NCBI RefSeq assembly: GCF_015751905.1
Contig: NZ_JADOUF010000001.1
Location: 6,882,001 to 6,946,000 of the forward strand
Length of the DNA stretch: 64,000 nucleotides
Reading direction: 5' to 3'
DNA from: Longispora fulva
Lineage (GTDB): Bacteria; Actinomycetota; Actinomycetes; Mycobacteriales; Micromonosporaceae
The stretch's first letter is position 1, and every line of letters begins with the position of its first letter. Below the pieces are notes generated by a model. It saw only the letters and a list, made by a program, of their open reading frames with translations, was not told where the DNA came from and did no database searches. Below, piece by piece: positions 9,957 through 19,013 of this stretch. The translations under genes and the position numbers were made by a program.

Positions 9957-11564
9957 ATGACCACGCAGCGAGCGCAACCAGCCAAGAGCGCCAGACTTCG
10001 CGTCCTGGGCGTCTGCCGCATCAGCCGAGATTCGGAAGAGTCTACGAGTATTGAGCGGCAGGACGAAGCCATTAATGCATGGTGCACGATGCAGGGGCAC
10101 GTGTTAGTTGGGATGGTGCACGATGTTGGCGTCTCTGGCAACGTTCGACCGAGTAAGCGCCCAGAGTTGGGACCGTGGCTGAATGAGCGAGTATCGGACT
10201 ACGACATCATCGTGGTTTGGAAGCTCGACCGGCTAACCCGCAATCTCTCGCACTTCTTGGACTTCCGTAAGTGGATGGCCAAGAACGGCAAAGAACTTGC
10301 AAGCTGCCAAGAGCAGTTTGACACTTCCACTCCGCTTGGGAGCTTCTTTCTCAATATCTTGATCATGTTCGCTGAGCACGAGCGTGAAACCATCAAGGCC
10401 CGAATTGCATCATCCAAGACGAAGGCAGTCAAAGATCGTCGGTATCACGGTGGCACGATTCAGTACGGCACGCGTCCGGCAAAGCTTGATGGCGGGGGTT
10501 ACGTACTGCAACACGACCCACACTCGTCTAAGGTGATGAAGCGAATTGTTGATGATCTGATAAACGGAGATTCGCGGCAGGTAGTTGCCGCGAACCTCAC
10601 GGATGAAGGTGAGCTATCTCCTTCGGATTATCAGCGGCATCTCATGGGCAAGGAAACGAAGGGGCTCGTCTGGCATCCTGCGACGATCACGAACCTAGCA
10701 ACGTCACGCGGCTTGCTTGGGGAGCGGGAAGAGAACGGCCGGACGATCCGCAACGATGACGGCACGGCCGCGCTCTTCTTCCCTCCGCTCATCAGTGAAG
10801 ACACATGGGAGGAGCTTCAGAGGAAGCTCAAGGAGACCACGAAGAGCCGAACCCTTCGAGGGGAGAAGCAACTCTACGCAGACATGGTGTTTTGCGGGCT
10901 GTGCGGGTCGAAGATGTACCGCGATTCGATCAACCTTCCTGAGCGTGGATTGCAACGCGACTACTACACGTGTGGTACCAACTCCCGCCCGGAGAAGGGC
11001 AAGCGCCTCAAGTGTCCCGCGAAGTCTGTTCAGCAAGTGGAGTTCGACAAGACCGCGAATGAGCTTTTTCTATCATCGGTTGGGCACCTCGAAAAGCGGT
11101 CGCGCCGAGTGTCAAGCGCGCTTGATCTTTCCAAGGACATCGAGCGTATGAGACGTATCCTCAACGACGTTCGAGGCGAGCGCGACCGGGGCGACTATGA
11201 CTATCCGGGTGGAGATGAGGACTACGAGATGCGAGTAACCGCGTTGACTGGTGAACTCCGGGCCCTTGTGGCTTCACACCAGCCACAGACCACGGTGACC
11301 TACGCGGGCACGGGAAAGACCTACACGGAGCTGTGGAACGAAGCTAAAACCTTGCTCGCCCAGCGGCAGATCCTCTTGGATGCTGGAATACAGGTGAAGG
11401 TGATCGTGCACAAGGTTGCTACTCGGTGGGAGCCCGCAGGATTCCAGACCGAGATGGTATTTCCCGAAGACCTGAAGGCACGCCTTCAGGCGGTCGGAGA
11501 GTGGCCAGAGGTACCCACCTTTGAGTTCGTTGACGGCCAGATGGTGCCGATCCAGCGGGACTGA
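9957..11564 (+). CDS. Large serine integrase
   Basis: 535 residues from the ATG at 9957. The N-terminal resolvase domain starts with GVCRISRDSEESTSIERQ, where the Ser of RIS is the expected nucleophile; VWKLDRLTRN follows. A recombinase domain, a zinc ribbon (CGLCGSKM ... YYTCG ... CPAKS) and a coiled-coil region complete the family layout. It joins attP and attB. A TTG at 9921 would extend it to 8 bases from the crossover and is less likely. Codon use is clearly AT-richer than its neighbours. Confidence 0.95.
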   Translation: MTTQRAQPAKSARLRVLGVCRISRDSEESTSIERQDEAINAWCTMQGHVLVGMVHDVGVSGNVRPSKRPELGPWLNERVSDYDIIVVWKLDRLTRNLSHFLDFRKWMAKNGKELASCQEQFDTSTPLGSFFLNILIMFAEHERETIKARIASSKTKAVKDRRYHGGTIQYGTRPAKLDGGGYVLQHDPHSSKVMKRIVDDLINGDSRQVVAANLTDEGELSPSDYQRHLMGKETKGLVWHPATITNLATSRGLLGEREENGRTIRNDDGTAALFFPPLISEDTWEELQRKLKETTKSRTLRGEKQLYADMVFCGLCGSKMYRDSINLPERGLQRDYYTCGTNSRPEKGKRLKCPAKSVQQVEFDKTANELFLSSVGHLEKRSRRVSSALDLSKDIERMRRILNDVRGERDRGDYDYPGGDEDYEMRVTALTGELRALVASHQPQTTVTYAGTGKTYTELWNEAKTLLAQRQILLDAGIQVKVIVHKVATRWEPAGFQTEMVFPEDLKARLQAVGEWPEVPTFEFVDGQMVPIQRD

Positions 11565-11575
11565 CCCACCAACAC

Positions 11576-11616
11576 GAAAAGCCCCCGACATCCTCAGGTG
11601 AGGTGTCGGGGGCTTC
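11576..11616. terminator. Bidirectional terminator between integrase and lysis genes
   Basis: AAGCCCCCGACA (11579-11590) pairs perfectly with TGTCGGGGGCTT (11604-11615) around a 13-base loop. A-rich and T-containing flanks let it serve both the plus-strand integrase and the minus-strand late operon. Confidence 0.85.
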
Positions 11617-11621
11617 GTGTG

Positions 11622-12071
11622 TTACCGGGCGGGCTCTCCGGTGGCCCGGTCGTACATCACAACGCCCGTGAGAGCGCCAGGGCGGCTCTCGTTGTAGGCG
11701 TTAGGGGTTGGCGTGGGGTGGGGCTGGTTGTCGGACTCTGCGGGCTTCTCGGCCGGTGCCGGTGCCGGTGGCACGGGCTCGTTGAGTGCCTGGTTGACGA
11801 TCGCGGCGTGGTCCTCCGCCGAGACTGCGCCGGGCGGCAACTCCGCGCGGGCGTCGGCAACCTTGGCGTCGGAGATTTTTACGGCAATGGTGCGGGGGCG
11901 GATCACTCCGAGGATCAGGAGGAGATCCAGAATCGCGGTGAGGGCTAGGGCGATGTTCGCGGCGCGAACGTCCGTGAGCCACGGGAGCCCGAGAGCGACA
12001 ACGCTCATGAGAACGATCTTGATGGTTGCGCCGACTGTGGCAGCCCAACCGGTGGGGTCACGGTCGATCAC
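11622..12071 (-). CDS. Holin-like membrane protein
   Basis: 149 residues. Two hydrophobic segments (about 16-34 and 38-57) with a short turn are followed by a Pro/Ala-rich, probably flexible C-terminal tail. It starts within the endolysin stop (4-base overlap) and is the last gene of the late operon. Size, topology and position suggest a holin that opens the membrane for the lysin, but holins share no common motif, so this is inference. Confidence 0.65.
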   Translation of the reverse strand: MIDRDPTGWAATVGATIKIVLMSVVALGLPWLTDVRAANIALALTAILDLLLILGVIRPRTIAVKISDAKVADARAELPPGAVSAEDHAAIVNQALNEPVPPAPAPAEKPAESDNQPHPTPTPNAYNESRPGALTGVVMYDRATGEPAR

Positions 12072-13036
12072 TGGACACCCTCCCGGAGAGCGGCCTTGAC
12101 CGCTGCCTTGATCTCGTCCTGAGTCAGGGCAACCGTGGTGTTGCCCGGGGCGGTTGACAGGAGCGTGTCAAGCTTGGTGCTGATGGCGTCTAGCTTCTGC
12201 TCGATGCGGATCAGTCGCGCCGTCCGTGCGGACATCTGCGAGGGGACGTAGGGGGACGCCTCCGTCATCTCAGCGCCCCACAGATCCGCCAGGAGCACGC
12301 CCGCGTCACGCCCTCCGAGAGCGTCAGGCTTGCCGAACGGCGCGTAGGACAGGTCAGTCACAGAACCTCCGGTTGGAGTAGGGGTTGGGGTGGTGCTGTC
12401 AGAGCGGACAAGCGCGCGGAGGTCATCGACGGAACCGAGAAAGGCGTTCACGTCGATGTCCTGACCGGCAACGCGGCCGTGGGAGGAGAACTGAAGGACG
12501 GTCGCGGTGTTCCAGCCGCCGTAGCCTGGGGTCCACCAGTCGTCAGGGACGTTCTCGTAAAGGACTGAGCCGAAGCCGGCCCCATCGACGTAGCGGGAGT
12601 GCCACACGTACGGAGTAAGGTCCGCTCCGCGATACCCGCCTGTGTGCGAGTCCCACCACCACGCGCCGCTGTAGATCAGGAACGGGTGGTTCCCGGAAAG
12701 CCGGTTCCACTCGTCGGCCCACGCGCGCATCTCGTCGGCTCCGCCGTCTGACTCGCAGTCGAGCTGAATGAGCCATCCGTTGGGGCCGCCGTGGGCGGCA
12801 ATGCGGTTGTAGAACTCGCGGGCCTGTCCGGCTCCGTCTCCGGCACGTAGGTAGTGGTACGCCCCGGGGATCATGCCGGATGCGATGACCCGTGGAATGT
12901 AGGTGTCAAACCATGGGTCCTTGTAGTCGCGACCTTCGGTCGCCTTGCACACACACGCCGAATAGCCTTCGCTGGCAATCTGTTCAATCGAGATATCTCC
13001 CTGCCAGTTGGAGATATCGACAAGCCAAGTAACCAT
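12068..13036 (-). CDS. Endolysin, glycosyl hydrolase family 25
   Basis: 322 residues. The N-terminal ~200 residues match GH25 muramidases: VDISNWQG at the start, KATEG, and QLDCES with the acidic pair expected to cleave the glycan backbone. A TTPTPTPTGG linker leads to a C-terminal region with a helical RLIRIEQKLDAISTKLDTL segment that may bind the wall or oligomerise. It is followed by the holin-like gene. One copy of the phage repeat TTGAC-N8-GTCAA lies within it. Confidence 0.88.
   Translation of the reverse strand: MVTWLVDISNWQGDISIEQIASEGYSACVCKATEGRDYKDPWFDTYIPRVIASGMIPGAYHYLRAGDGAGQAREFYNRIAAHGGPNGWLIQLDCESDGGADEMRAWADEWNRLSGNHPFLIYSGAWWWDSHTGGYRGADLTPYVWHSRYVDGAGFGSVLYENVPDDWWTPGYGGWNTATVLQFSSHGRVAGQDIDVNAFLGSVDDLRALVRSDSTTPTPTPTGGSVTDLSYAPFGKPDALGGRDAGVLLADLWGAEMTEASPYVPSQMSARTARLIRIEQKLDAISTKLDTLLSTAPGNTTVALTQDEIKAAVKAALREGVQ
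12154..12171. repeat. TTGAC-N8-GTCAA site 1
   Basis: Exact copy of the dispersed phage inverted repeat; spacer AGGAGCGT. Inside the endolysin gene, coding for LDTLLST on the minus strand. Confidence 0.85.
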
Positions 13037-13104
13037 GGAGTCTCCCCGCTATGCGGACACGAAATAACCCGCACCATTGGGCGCGGGCGGGCCGGTGATC
13101 GGCT

Positions 13105-13626
13105 TCAGTTGGACAGGCGGACGAGTTGGAGAGTCGATCGGCCTTCGCTGTCAATTAAGGTGTTGAGGTTCGCGCCCACGGTGTGGTAGCCGAGGAGTTC
13201 GATATAATCGCCCACGGCAAGGTATGTGATTGCGGACGTGGTTAGCGCGAGATTGAACCCACCTGCGCCGACTGTGGGGACGACCTGTTTAGCGAAGATG
13301 TTGCCGCCGTTGATGCGTAGCCCGACCTGTCGGCCACCGGCGGCATTCGAGGGCCAATAGCCCGTTCCGATGACCAAGTGCCAGCCGGCGGTTTTCGCGG
13401 TGTAGCGGCTGTTGTTGGTGGTGATCGAGTGGCCGTTTTCCCGGTCGAAGTCGAGGCCATCGAACGTGAACGCTGTCCAAGAAGCGCTGGCGAATGGCTG
13501 GGCGGTGTTCTGTTTGAGGCTAGCTAGTGGTGGGGCGAGTAGGAAGTTTCCCGTGTCTCTCACGTTGGCGTTGAGTTGGGCGGCTGTGACGACTTCGCCG
13601 GCCGTCCAGGTTCGGAGGGTGGGCAC
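13105..13626 (-). CDS. Tail-associated structural protein
   Basis: 173 residues, beta-rich. It begins with TLRTWTAGEVVTAAQLNANV, a leader seen on many actinophage tail-fibre or C1q-like proteins. It sits between the minor tail gene and the lysin. Probably part of the tail tip or a decoration protein; receptor binding is possible but not shown. Confidence 0.65.
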   Translation of the reverse strand: MPTLRTWTAGEVVTAAQLNANVRDTGNFLLAPPLASLKQNTAQPFASASWTAFTFDGLDFDRENGHSITTNNSRYTAKTAGWHLVIGTGYWPSNAAGGRQVGLRINGGNIFAKQVVPTVGAGGFNLALTTSAITYLAVGDYIELLGYHTVGANLNTLIDSEGRSTLQLVRLSN

Positions 13627-13653
13627 CGTAGCCAGGAAAACCGCCTCCTTTCT

Positions 13654-15684
13654 TTAGTAGGCGAGTGCTGTGGTCTGCCCGAGAACCGATTGGGTGGAGT
13701 CGTCAAGAATCCAAATGCCGCTTGGGTCGGCTGGGTCAACAAGGACTGTCACCGTTACTTCACCGGTAGCGGGGTCGTGTTCCCAGTCGATGGAACTGAC
13801 GAAAGCCTCGGTCTTGATGGGTGGGGCGTTGAATGGCCTTCGCATCACCCGGACGCGGGTGCTGATGTCAAGCGCGAGCACCATCGGCCATAGCGCGGGG
13901 TTATTGGAGGGCTTGAAGGTCACGCGGTCTAGCCGTTGCCGGGGTTGTTTGCGTTGCGCGAGGAGGTAGCCGGCGGCATCCACCGTTTCCAGATCACTGG
14001 TGACGGAGATAGTCCGATTGAGTGTGGAAGCGCCATAGGCGTACTGGGATGCCTGATCGGTCCGTCTGGCCGCAATGCCGTTGGTGCGGGTGACGGTGAT
14101 GTCATTCGCGATACGCGTTGGGTCGAGTTCTAACGTCACATCAGACTCGTAGGGAAATTCCCCGGCAGCGACGTTTTCGCCAAAAATGAATTGCGGCGTT
14201 GAGGCAAGGTACCGTGCGGTCCGAGACTCGAATCGGATCGTGCCATCAGCCTTGACGAAATGCTGGCCGTTTTCGGACAGGACGACATTGTTCAGCGCGG
14301 CTAGCGCTGTCTGCCCGGTGATGTCTGATGCCGGCCCCATGCTGGTTGACTGGCCAGTGTCAAGCGCGGTCGGCCCTGTCCACCCCGCGTAACGCAGGAT
14401 GCGCCCGTATCGAGCCCCGCTGGATTCGCCCGTAAACGCGGTCTTAAATGCTGTGGTGAGGGTTGCCCATTGGCCCAAGGTGAGCGGCGCGGGGAACTGG
14501 GCAGCCAGAGCCATTTGCCCGTTGAAGAGGGCCTGAAACCCGTCTCCGGGGGCGGACTCAGGGAATGCCACCCCACCGAAGAAGTCGTTATCCCACGGGG
14601 CATCCCACGCCGCACTAGTCAACGTTGGGGCTATCGCCGTAACGTCATCCAATCCAAGTGTGAGCGTGCCGGCGGCATCCACGCTGACCATTGCAAGATG
14701 CCAGTTGCCGTCAAACACTGGCCCCGCGATGGTTTGCCGCGCCCACGTGCCCGATTGAAAATCTGCTGTGTTGCGAACACTGATCCGCAGCACCGGAGTG
14801 GGAGCGATGTTGGGATCGAGCGTGAGGCTGATTGCCTGGTTACCGACGCCCCCGCCTCCGGCGCGCCACAAAACGATGATGCTTGTCGACGGAGGGCCGA
14901 TCCAGCGGAACGCAATGATTCGCGTGAAACTGCGTGGCGTCAGCGGAGTGCTCGTGACAGTCTGCTCGGAGTTCGCCCCGGATACGAGAAGGGCTGTGCC
15001 CGGGGTGGAGGGTGAGACGCCTCCCGTGTCGGCCGTGTTGATTGGGTTGGTGAGTTGAACGACGGGGCCCGCGAGACCTACAGGGGGCGCACCGGCTGCA
15101 CCGATTGTCGTTGCGGAGGTGAGCGTTCCGGGGCCTGCGCCGGAATCGACGCGTTGAATCAGTGGACCCGCGCCGATGGTGTCTGCGAAGGCTTCTCCTG
15201 CGTCGCTGAGCCGGTAGAGATAAGAGGGTTTGAGCGCCAAGACCTCTGAGACCAGAGGACCGGGCATGACTGCTTTTGCCATTTGGGCGAAAGCATCAAC
15301 AGATACTGTGTCGCACAGCCCGAACCCGCCGTGCCAATGCTGGCTATAGCGCTCCACAAAGCCGTTGAAGATGGAATACGTTGTTCCGCCGGTAGGTGGC
15401 CAAGTTGCCCGGACCCGTACGCGTCGATAGGGAACAACCCCAGGCGCGTACGGGCTCAGCGTGTTGGAAGGGTCAAGGGCTCCGTCATCGTTGCGGAGCG
15501 GAAGCCGAAGCTCCCCAACCTTGGCTTGATTCTGCTCATATTGGATTCCCCGATTCGTACCCCAGCGTTCTGCAACGCGGTTGGTTACCGGAGTCCATAT
15601 CGGCACGGACGCCGGATTGTTGGGGTCGGAGTTCCACGCAATCTCATACGACAGGGCCGGCATGTTTGGATTGGGGGCCGACAA
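13654..15684 (-). CDS. Minor tail protein
   Basis: 676 residues, directly downstream of the tape measure gene. The N-terminal part resembles baseplate/minor tail proteins (LRLPLRNDDGALDPSNTLSP). The middle holds a laminin-G/concanavalin-like stretch (GNWHLAMVSVDAAGTLTLG). It probably forms the tail tip and may bind cell-surface glycans. The TTG start has GGAAGG upstream, which lies inside a TTGAC-N8-GTCAA site. Confidence 0.75.
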   Translation of the reverse strand: MSAPNPNMPALSYEIAWNSDPNNPASVPIWTPVTNRVAERWGTNRGIQYEQNQAKVGELRLPLRNDDGALDPSNTLSPYAPGVVPYRRVRVRATWPPTGGTTYSIFNGFVERYSQHWHGGFGLCDTVSVDAFAQMAKAVMPGPLVSEVLALKPSYLYRLSDAGEAFADTIGAGPLIQRVDSGAGPGTLTSATTIGAAGAPPVGLAGPVVQLTNPINTADTGGVSPSTPGTALLVSGANSEQTVTSTPLTPRSFTRIIAFRWIGPPSTSIIVLWRAGGGGVGNQAISLTLDPNIAPTPVLRISVRNTADFQSGTWARQTIAGPVFDGNWHLAMVSVDAAGTLTLGLDDVTAIAPTLTSAAWDAPWDNDFFGGVAFPESAPGDGFQALFNGQMALAAQFPAPLTLGQWATLTTAFKTAFTGESSGARYGRILRYAGWTGPTALDTGQSTSMGPASDITGQTALAALNNVVLSENGQHFVKADGTIRFESRTARYLASTPQFIFGENVAAGEFPYESDVTLELDPTRIANDITVTRTNGIAARRTDQASQYAYGASTLNRTISVTSDLETVDAAGYLLAQRKQPRQRLDRVTFKPSNNPALWPMVLALDISTRVRVMRRPFNAPPIKTEAFVSSIDWEHDPATGEVTVTVLVDPADPSGIWILDDSTQSVLGQTTALAY
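14346..14363. repeat. TTGAC-N8-GTCAA site 2
   Basis: Exact copy; spacer TGGCCAGT. Inside the minor tail gene, coding LDTGQST. Confidence 0.85.
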
Positions 15685-15688
15685 TTCC

Positions 15689-15706
15689 TTGACACCTTCC
15701 TGTCAA
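15689..15706. repeat. TTGAC-N8-GTCAA site 3, at a gene junction
   Basis: Exact copy; spacer ACCTTCCT. It includes the TGA stop of the tape measure gene (15703-15705) and the GGAAGG ribosome-binding sequence of the minor tail gene. Confidence 0.85.
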
Positions 15707-18309
15707 CGAGCGGGAGCAATGGTCATGTCACGCCCGTTGCGAATGAACCAGCGGCTCAGTTCGCGGGCTACTAGGTCTCGAAGGTCGCGCTCCGACAGGA
15801 CAGAGCCCTGAACGGTCACGTTCACCACAGGAGCCGCGCTCTGTGCACTGGCACCCGCGCTGTAGGAACTGCCGCCACCCGGTACCGCGTAGGCGGTACC
15901 AGAGCCGAGCGAGGAAGCGCCGAGAGTGGCGGCAGCCATCGACGCGGCAGCGGTAGCGGCAAGGTGGGCGTGATCGTCAATGCCGGCAGCCACGCCCTGG
16001 GCGATAGGTGCGCCCACGAGTTGGGCGAACACCCGCGAAGGCGAAGAGATGCCGAGGAACTTTTTCGCGTGATCAAGCGCCCCGTTGGCAAGTTCCCGGA
16101 TTTTGTCCCACAGCCAAGACGCCCCGTTGGACAGGCCCGAAATGATGCCGCGAACGATGTTCTCGCCAATGGTGGCGAACTTTGATCCGATATTGGAAAC
16201 CAGATTCCAGGCTTCCTGAAGTTTGCCCGAGACGGTGCTCTTGACCTTCTCGAAAAGGTCAACCAGCGAATGCCAGGCATTCATAATCGGGTCAACCACG
16301 GCAGGCTTGATCTTCTTGTCCCAGAAGTCAGACGTCGTGGTGTGGACTTTCTGCCAGGCTCCGACGAGCATGTTATGGATTTTCAGAGCGATTTCTTCTA
16401 GCTTGTGGTGCACCCAAAGAATCGGATCAACGATGTAGTGCTGGATCAATTGCCAAGCTGCGGACGCTCCGGATTGGATTTCAGACCACACCCACGTGAA
16501 GAATCCGACTACCGCGCCAAACACTTTCCGTGCGGTTTCCTCAATTTGCGTGTGGAAGTGATTCCAGATGCTGAGGAGAATCGCTACTGGAGTCATGAAG
16601 ATGAGAAGCAGTAGCGGCCACCACTTTTTGAAGAAGCCAACGATGCCGTCAAAGACTTTGCGCGTTCCCTCTGTCAGGACATGCCAGCCCTTGAGGATCG
16701 GGTCAACCACGAAGTGGTACGCGGCGGAGAAGAATGCGGTCACGGAATGCCAGGCGTCCACAATGGGCTTGACTATGTGGTCTCGCCACAGTTTCGTTGT
16801 CCAGTCCGCGATGGAGTGCCAGGCTTTGACGACCCAATCCGCGATCGCGGACGACACGTTTTTGATCCAGCCCCAGACGTCTTTCCAGTGCATGATCAAA
16901 AGGACGATGGCGGCAATGAGCGCCATCACGCCAACAACGATCCAGACCAGCGGATTAGCGAGAAGCGCGACGGCGAAATTCCACGCCGCCACTGTCGCCG
17001 CCGCGAGCCCGATTACGAGCACGCCACCAATGACGGCGGCAACCGCGATCATCGCGGACTTGTGCTGTGTCAGCCACTGCGTTGCCTTGGACAGCCAGTC
17101 CATGAGTTTGTTCGCCGCTGGCATCAGGGCAGTACCGATTTTGATTCCCAGCGCCTCAATGTGCCCCTTGGCCTCAGCAACGCGCTGATTCCAATTCTTC
17201 TGGACGACATCCCAGTCTGCGATTTTGTTTCCGCCGTCTTTGACTCGCTCGTTGATGGAGGCGGTGTTGTCGCGGAACGTCTTCATGTGGTCGCCGGTCA
17301 ACTCCAGCGCCGCTTGCATCGACTTCGTTCCACCAACCATCGTCGCCAGAGCGCCAATGTAGGTTTGCTGGGCCGGAGGAAGGCCCGCTAGGACTTTCTC
17401 GAAGTCGGTGCTGCTACTCGCGGCCTTGCGGAGGTGGTCAACGAGCACGGTTCCCGCTGGGCCCATCTTCGACTGAATGGCGTCGGTCAGCATCGTCAAC
17501 GTGGACGCGAGACCGTTTTTCCCCAAGTTCATGGAAACGTCAATGGCGTTGAGCCCGAGGGATTTCATTTCCTGGGCCGCTTTACCACTGGGGTTGCTCA
17601 ACTGGGCGATGGTCTGACGAAGGTACGTCGCCGCGTCAGCGGCCGGCGTGCCCTGAGCGGTCATGGTCGCCATCGCGCCCAAGACCTCATTGAGGCCCAC
17701 CTTCGCGGTAGCCGCTGTGGGTAGGACAGTGGCCAAGGAGCCCGCTAGGGCCTCCATGGTCGTCTTGCCCGCGCTCTCTGTGGCAATGAGCGCGTTGGTC
17801 ACCTGGGCGGACTCTGCCGCCCCCTTGCCGTAGGCGTTGAGGGCAGTGGTTACCGCGTCCGTGACGGTCCCCAGTTCAGCGGCACCCACCTTCGCGCCCA
17901 TCGCGCTAGCGCGAAGAACGGTCAGCGCGTCGGCACCGTGGAAGGACGCGGACTCGACGGTGTACAGGCCCTTGGTGAGTTGTTCCGTGGACGTTCCGAC
18001 ATCGCCGGCCATCTTCAGCACGCCATCGGAGACCAACTTCATGTTGGCTTCTGACTCGCCCGCTCCGGTATGGACTCGGGTCATGGCGCTTTGGAAGTCC
18101 GCGCCCATCTCCAAGGTTTTGACGGCAGCACCCGCAGCGGCTACGGCGATGCCGGCAAGGGCGTATTTGGCGACCGTTCCGAGTTTGGCGAGGTTCGCGG
18201 ACCCTTCCGTTTCCAGGCCCTTGATTTCAGTTTTTGCCTCGCCCATCTTCATTGAGAAGTGTGCGATGTTGCCTCGGAGTTCCACGAATACGGGAGGCAG
18301 CGCGCTCAA
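15703..18309 (-). CDS. Tape measure protein
   Basis: 868 residues. The N-terminus has an alpha-helical TP901-type domain (ADFQSAMTRVHTGAGESEAN, then VLGAMATMTAQGTPAADAA). Several hydrophobic helices lie around 420-480 and 570-600, with long Trp-rich repeats (W..I....V......W) in the C-terminal half. It sets tail length and guides tail tube assembly. TTG start with GGGAGGT 5 bases upstream. Position after the chaperone genes is typical. Confidence 0.92.
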   Translation of the reverse strand: MSALPPVFVELRGNIAHFSMKMGEAKTEIKGLETEGSANLAKLGTVAKYALAGIAVAAAGAAVKTLEMGADFQSAMTRVHTGAGESEANMKLVSDGVLKMAGDVGTSTEQLTKGLYTVESASFHGADALTVLRASAMGAKVGAAELGTVTDAVTTALNAYGKGAAESAQVTNALIATESAGKTTMEALAGSLATVLPTAATAKVGLNEVLGAMATMTAQGTPAADAATYLRQTIAQLSNPSGKAAQEMKSLGLNAIDVSMNLGKNGLASTLTMLTDAIQSKMGPAGTVLVDHLRKAASSSTDFEKVLAGLPPAQQTYIGALATMVGGTKSMQAALELTGDHMKTFRDNTASINERVKDGGNKIADWDVVQKNWNQRVAEAKGHIEALGIKIGTALMPAANKLMDWLSKATQWLTQHKSAMIAVAAVIGGVLVIGLAAATVAAWNFAVALLANPLVWIVVGVMALIAAIVLLIMHWKDVWGWIKNVSSAIADWVVKAWHSIADWTTKLWRDHIVKPIVDAWHSVTAFFSAAYHFVVDPILKGWHVLTEGTRKVFDGIVGFFKKWWPLLLLIFMTPVAILLSIWNHFHTQIEETARKVFGAVVGFFTWVWSEIQSGASAAWQLIQHYIVDPILWVHHKLEEIALKIHNMLVGAWQKVHTTTSDFWDKKIKPAVVDPIMNAWHSLVDLFEKVKSTVSGKLQEAWNLVSNIGSKFATIGENIVRGIISGLSNGASWLWDKIRELANGALDHAKKFLGISSPSRVFAQLVGAPIAQGVAAGIDDHAHLAATAAASMAAATLGASSLGSGTAYAVPGGGSSYSAGASAQSAAPVVNVTVQGSVLSERDLRDLVARELSRWFIRNGRDMTIAPAR

Positions 18310-18331
18310 GGGTTACCTCCCTACTGTGGAG

Positions 18332-18808
18332 TTATTTGCGGGACATGGACCTGTCCCATGCCTTGACCCATGTCTCGCGCAGGACGACGAGTGAGGCGTC
18401 AAGAGCGGGTTTGAAGTACGGGAATTTCGCTTCGAGCTTCCGCTTGTAGAAGTTGCGGATTCCGCCCCTGACCCACACAGCGCCGACCCAATCGACGCCT
18501 TGACGTTTCGGAGTGCTCCGGGAGGAGATGCCGGAGAACAGGGCTCCGGTGAAACGGCCTGGGCCGCCGGACCGCTCGACGTGCGGGGGGCTCAAATGCA
18601 GGTCCACGGGTTCGGGAGTAGGCCGTGACCTGCCCCGATGGTCCCAACGAGGGCGTCCGCGGAGTCGCTGTTTGACGCCCCGCTTGACGCGGGCCTGATT
18701 GGCTTTCGTCGCCGCGAGTGTGGCCCGGTCGACGCGGGCTGTCTGCTTGTCTAGTGCGCGTTCTAGGTTCTCGATACCCTTGAAAAGGGCGCTGAATTCG
18801 TCCGGCAT
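18332..18808 (-). CDS. Phage protein between tail chaperones and tape measure
   Basis: 158 residues, basic, with a helical N-terminus (LFKGIENLERALDKQTARVD) and the C-terminal KPALDASLVVLRETWVKAW. It has a flavour of HK97 gp10-like/tail completion proteins, but the position after the chaperones is unusual for that role. The ATG at 18808 is preferred; a GTG at 18814 overlaps the upstream stop. Confidence 0.6.
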   Translation of the reverse strand: MPDEFSALFKGIENLERALDKQTARVDRATLAATKANQARVKRGVKQRLRGRPRWDHRGRSRPTPEPVDLHLSPPHVERSGGPGRFTGALFSGISSRSTPKRQGVDWVGAVWVRGGIRNFYKRKLEAKFPYFKPALDASLVVLRETWVKAWDRSMSRK

Positions 18809-18810
18809 CC

Positions 18811-19005
18811 TCACCCCGATTCGCGTTGCTGCCGGTTGGCCTTCGCCTGATTCACGGTGTCGTCAATCGCGAGGAGCCAATCGAGTTCGCACGCGGCAAC
18901 GTCGTCTAACTCATGCGGTAAGCGGTGGGTGAGTTTGACGAGTCGCCACGTGCGGAACTTCTCTACCGGCAAGGTGTGCGCATCGTGGGTGAAGGTTCCC
19001 TCCAA
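18811..19005 (-). CDS. Probable second tail assembly chaperone segment
   Basis: 64 residues from a TTG with GAGG 6 bases upstream. It lies directly after the first chaperone gene and in the -1 frame relative to it; that frame is open back to 19047, before the first gene's stop. This is the layout of G/GT chaperone pairs made by ribosomal frameshifting. No classical slippery heptamer is visible, so independent initiation at the TTG is equally possible. Confidence 0.6.
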   Translation of the reverse strand: MEGTFTHDAHTLPVEKFRTWRLVKLTHRLPHELDDVAACELDWLLAIDDTVNQAKANRQQRESG

Positions 19006-19013
19006 CTGTTGCC

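Noticed and set aside
9767-10141. Full-length 124-residue minus-strand ORF across attL
   Set aside because: Its N-terminal part is antisense to the integrase; only the host fmdB tail is genuine.
16235-16256. TTGAC...GTCAA pair with a 12-base spacer in the tape measure gene
   Set aside because: Spacing differs from the constant 8 of the other copies.
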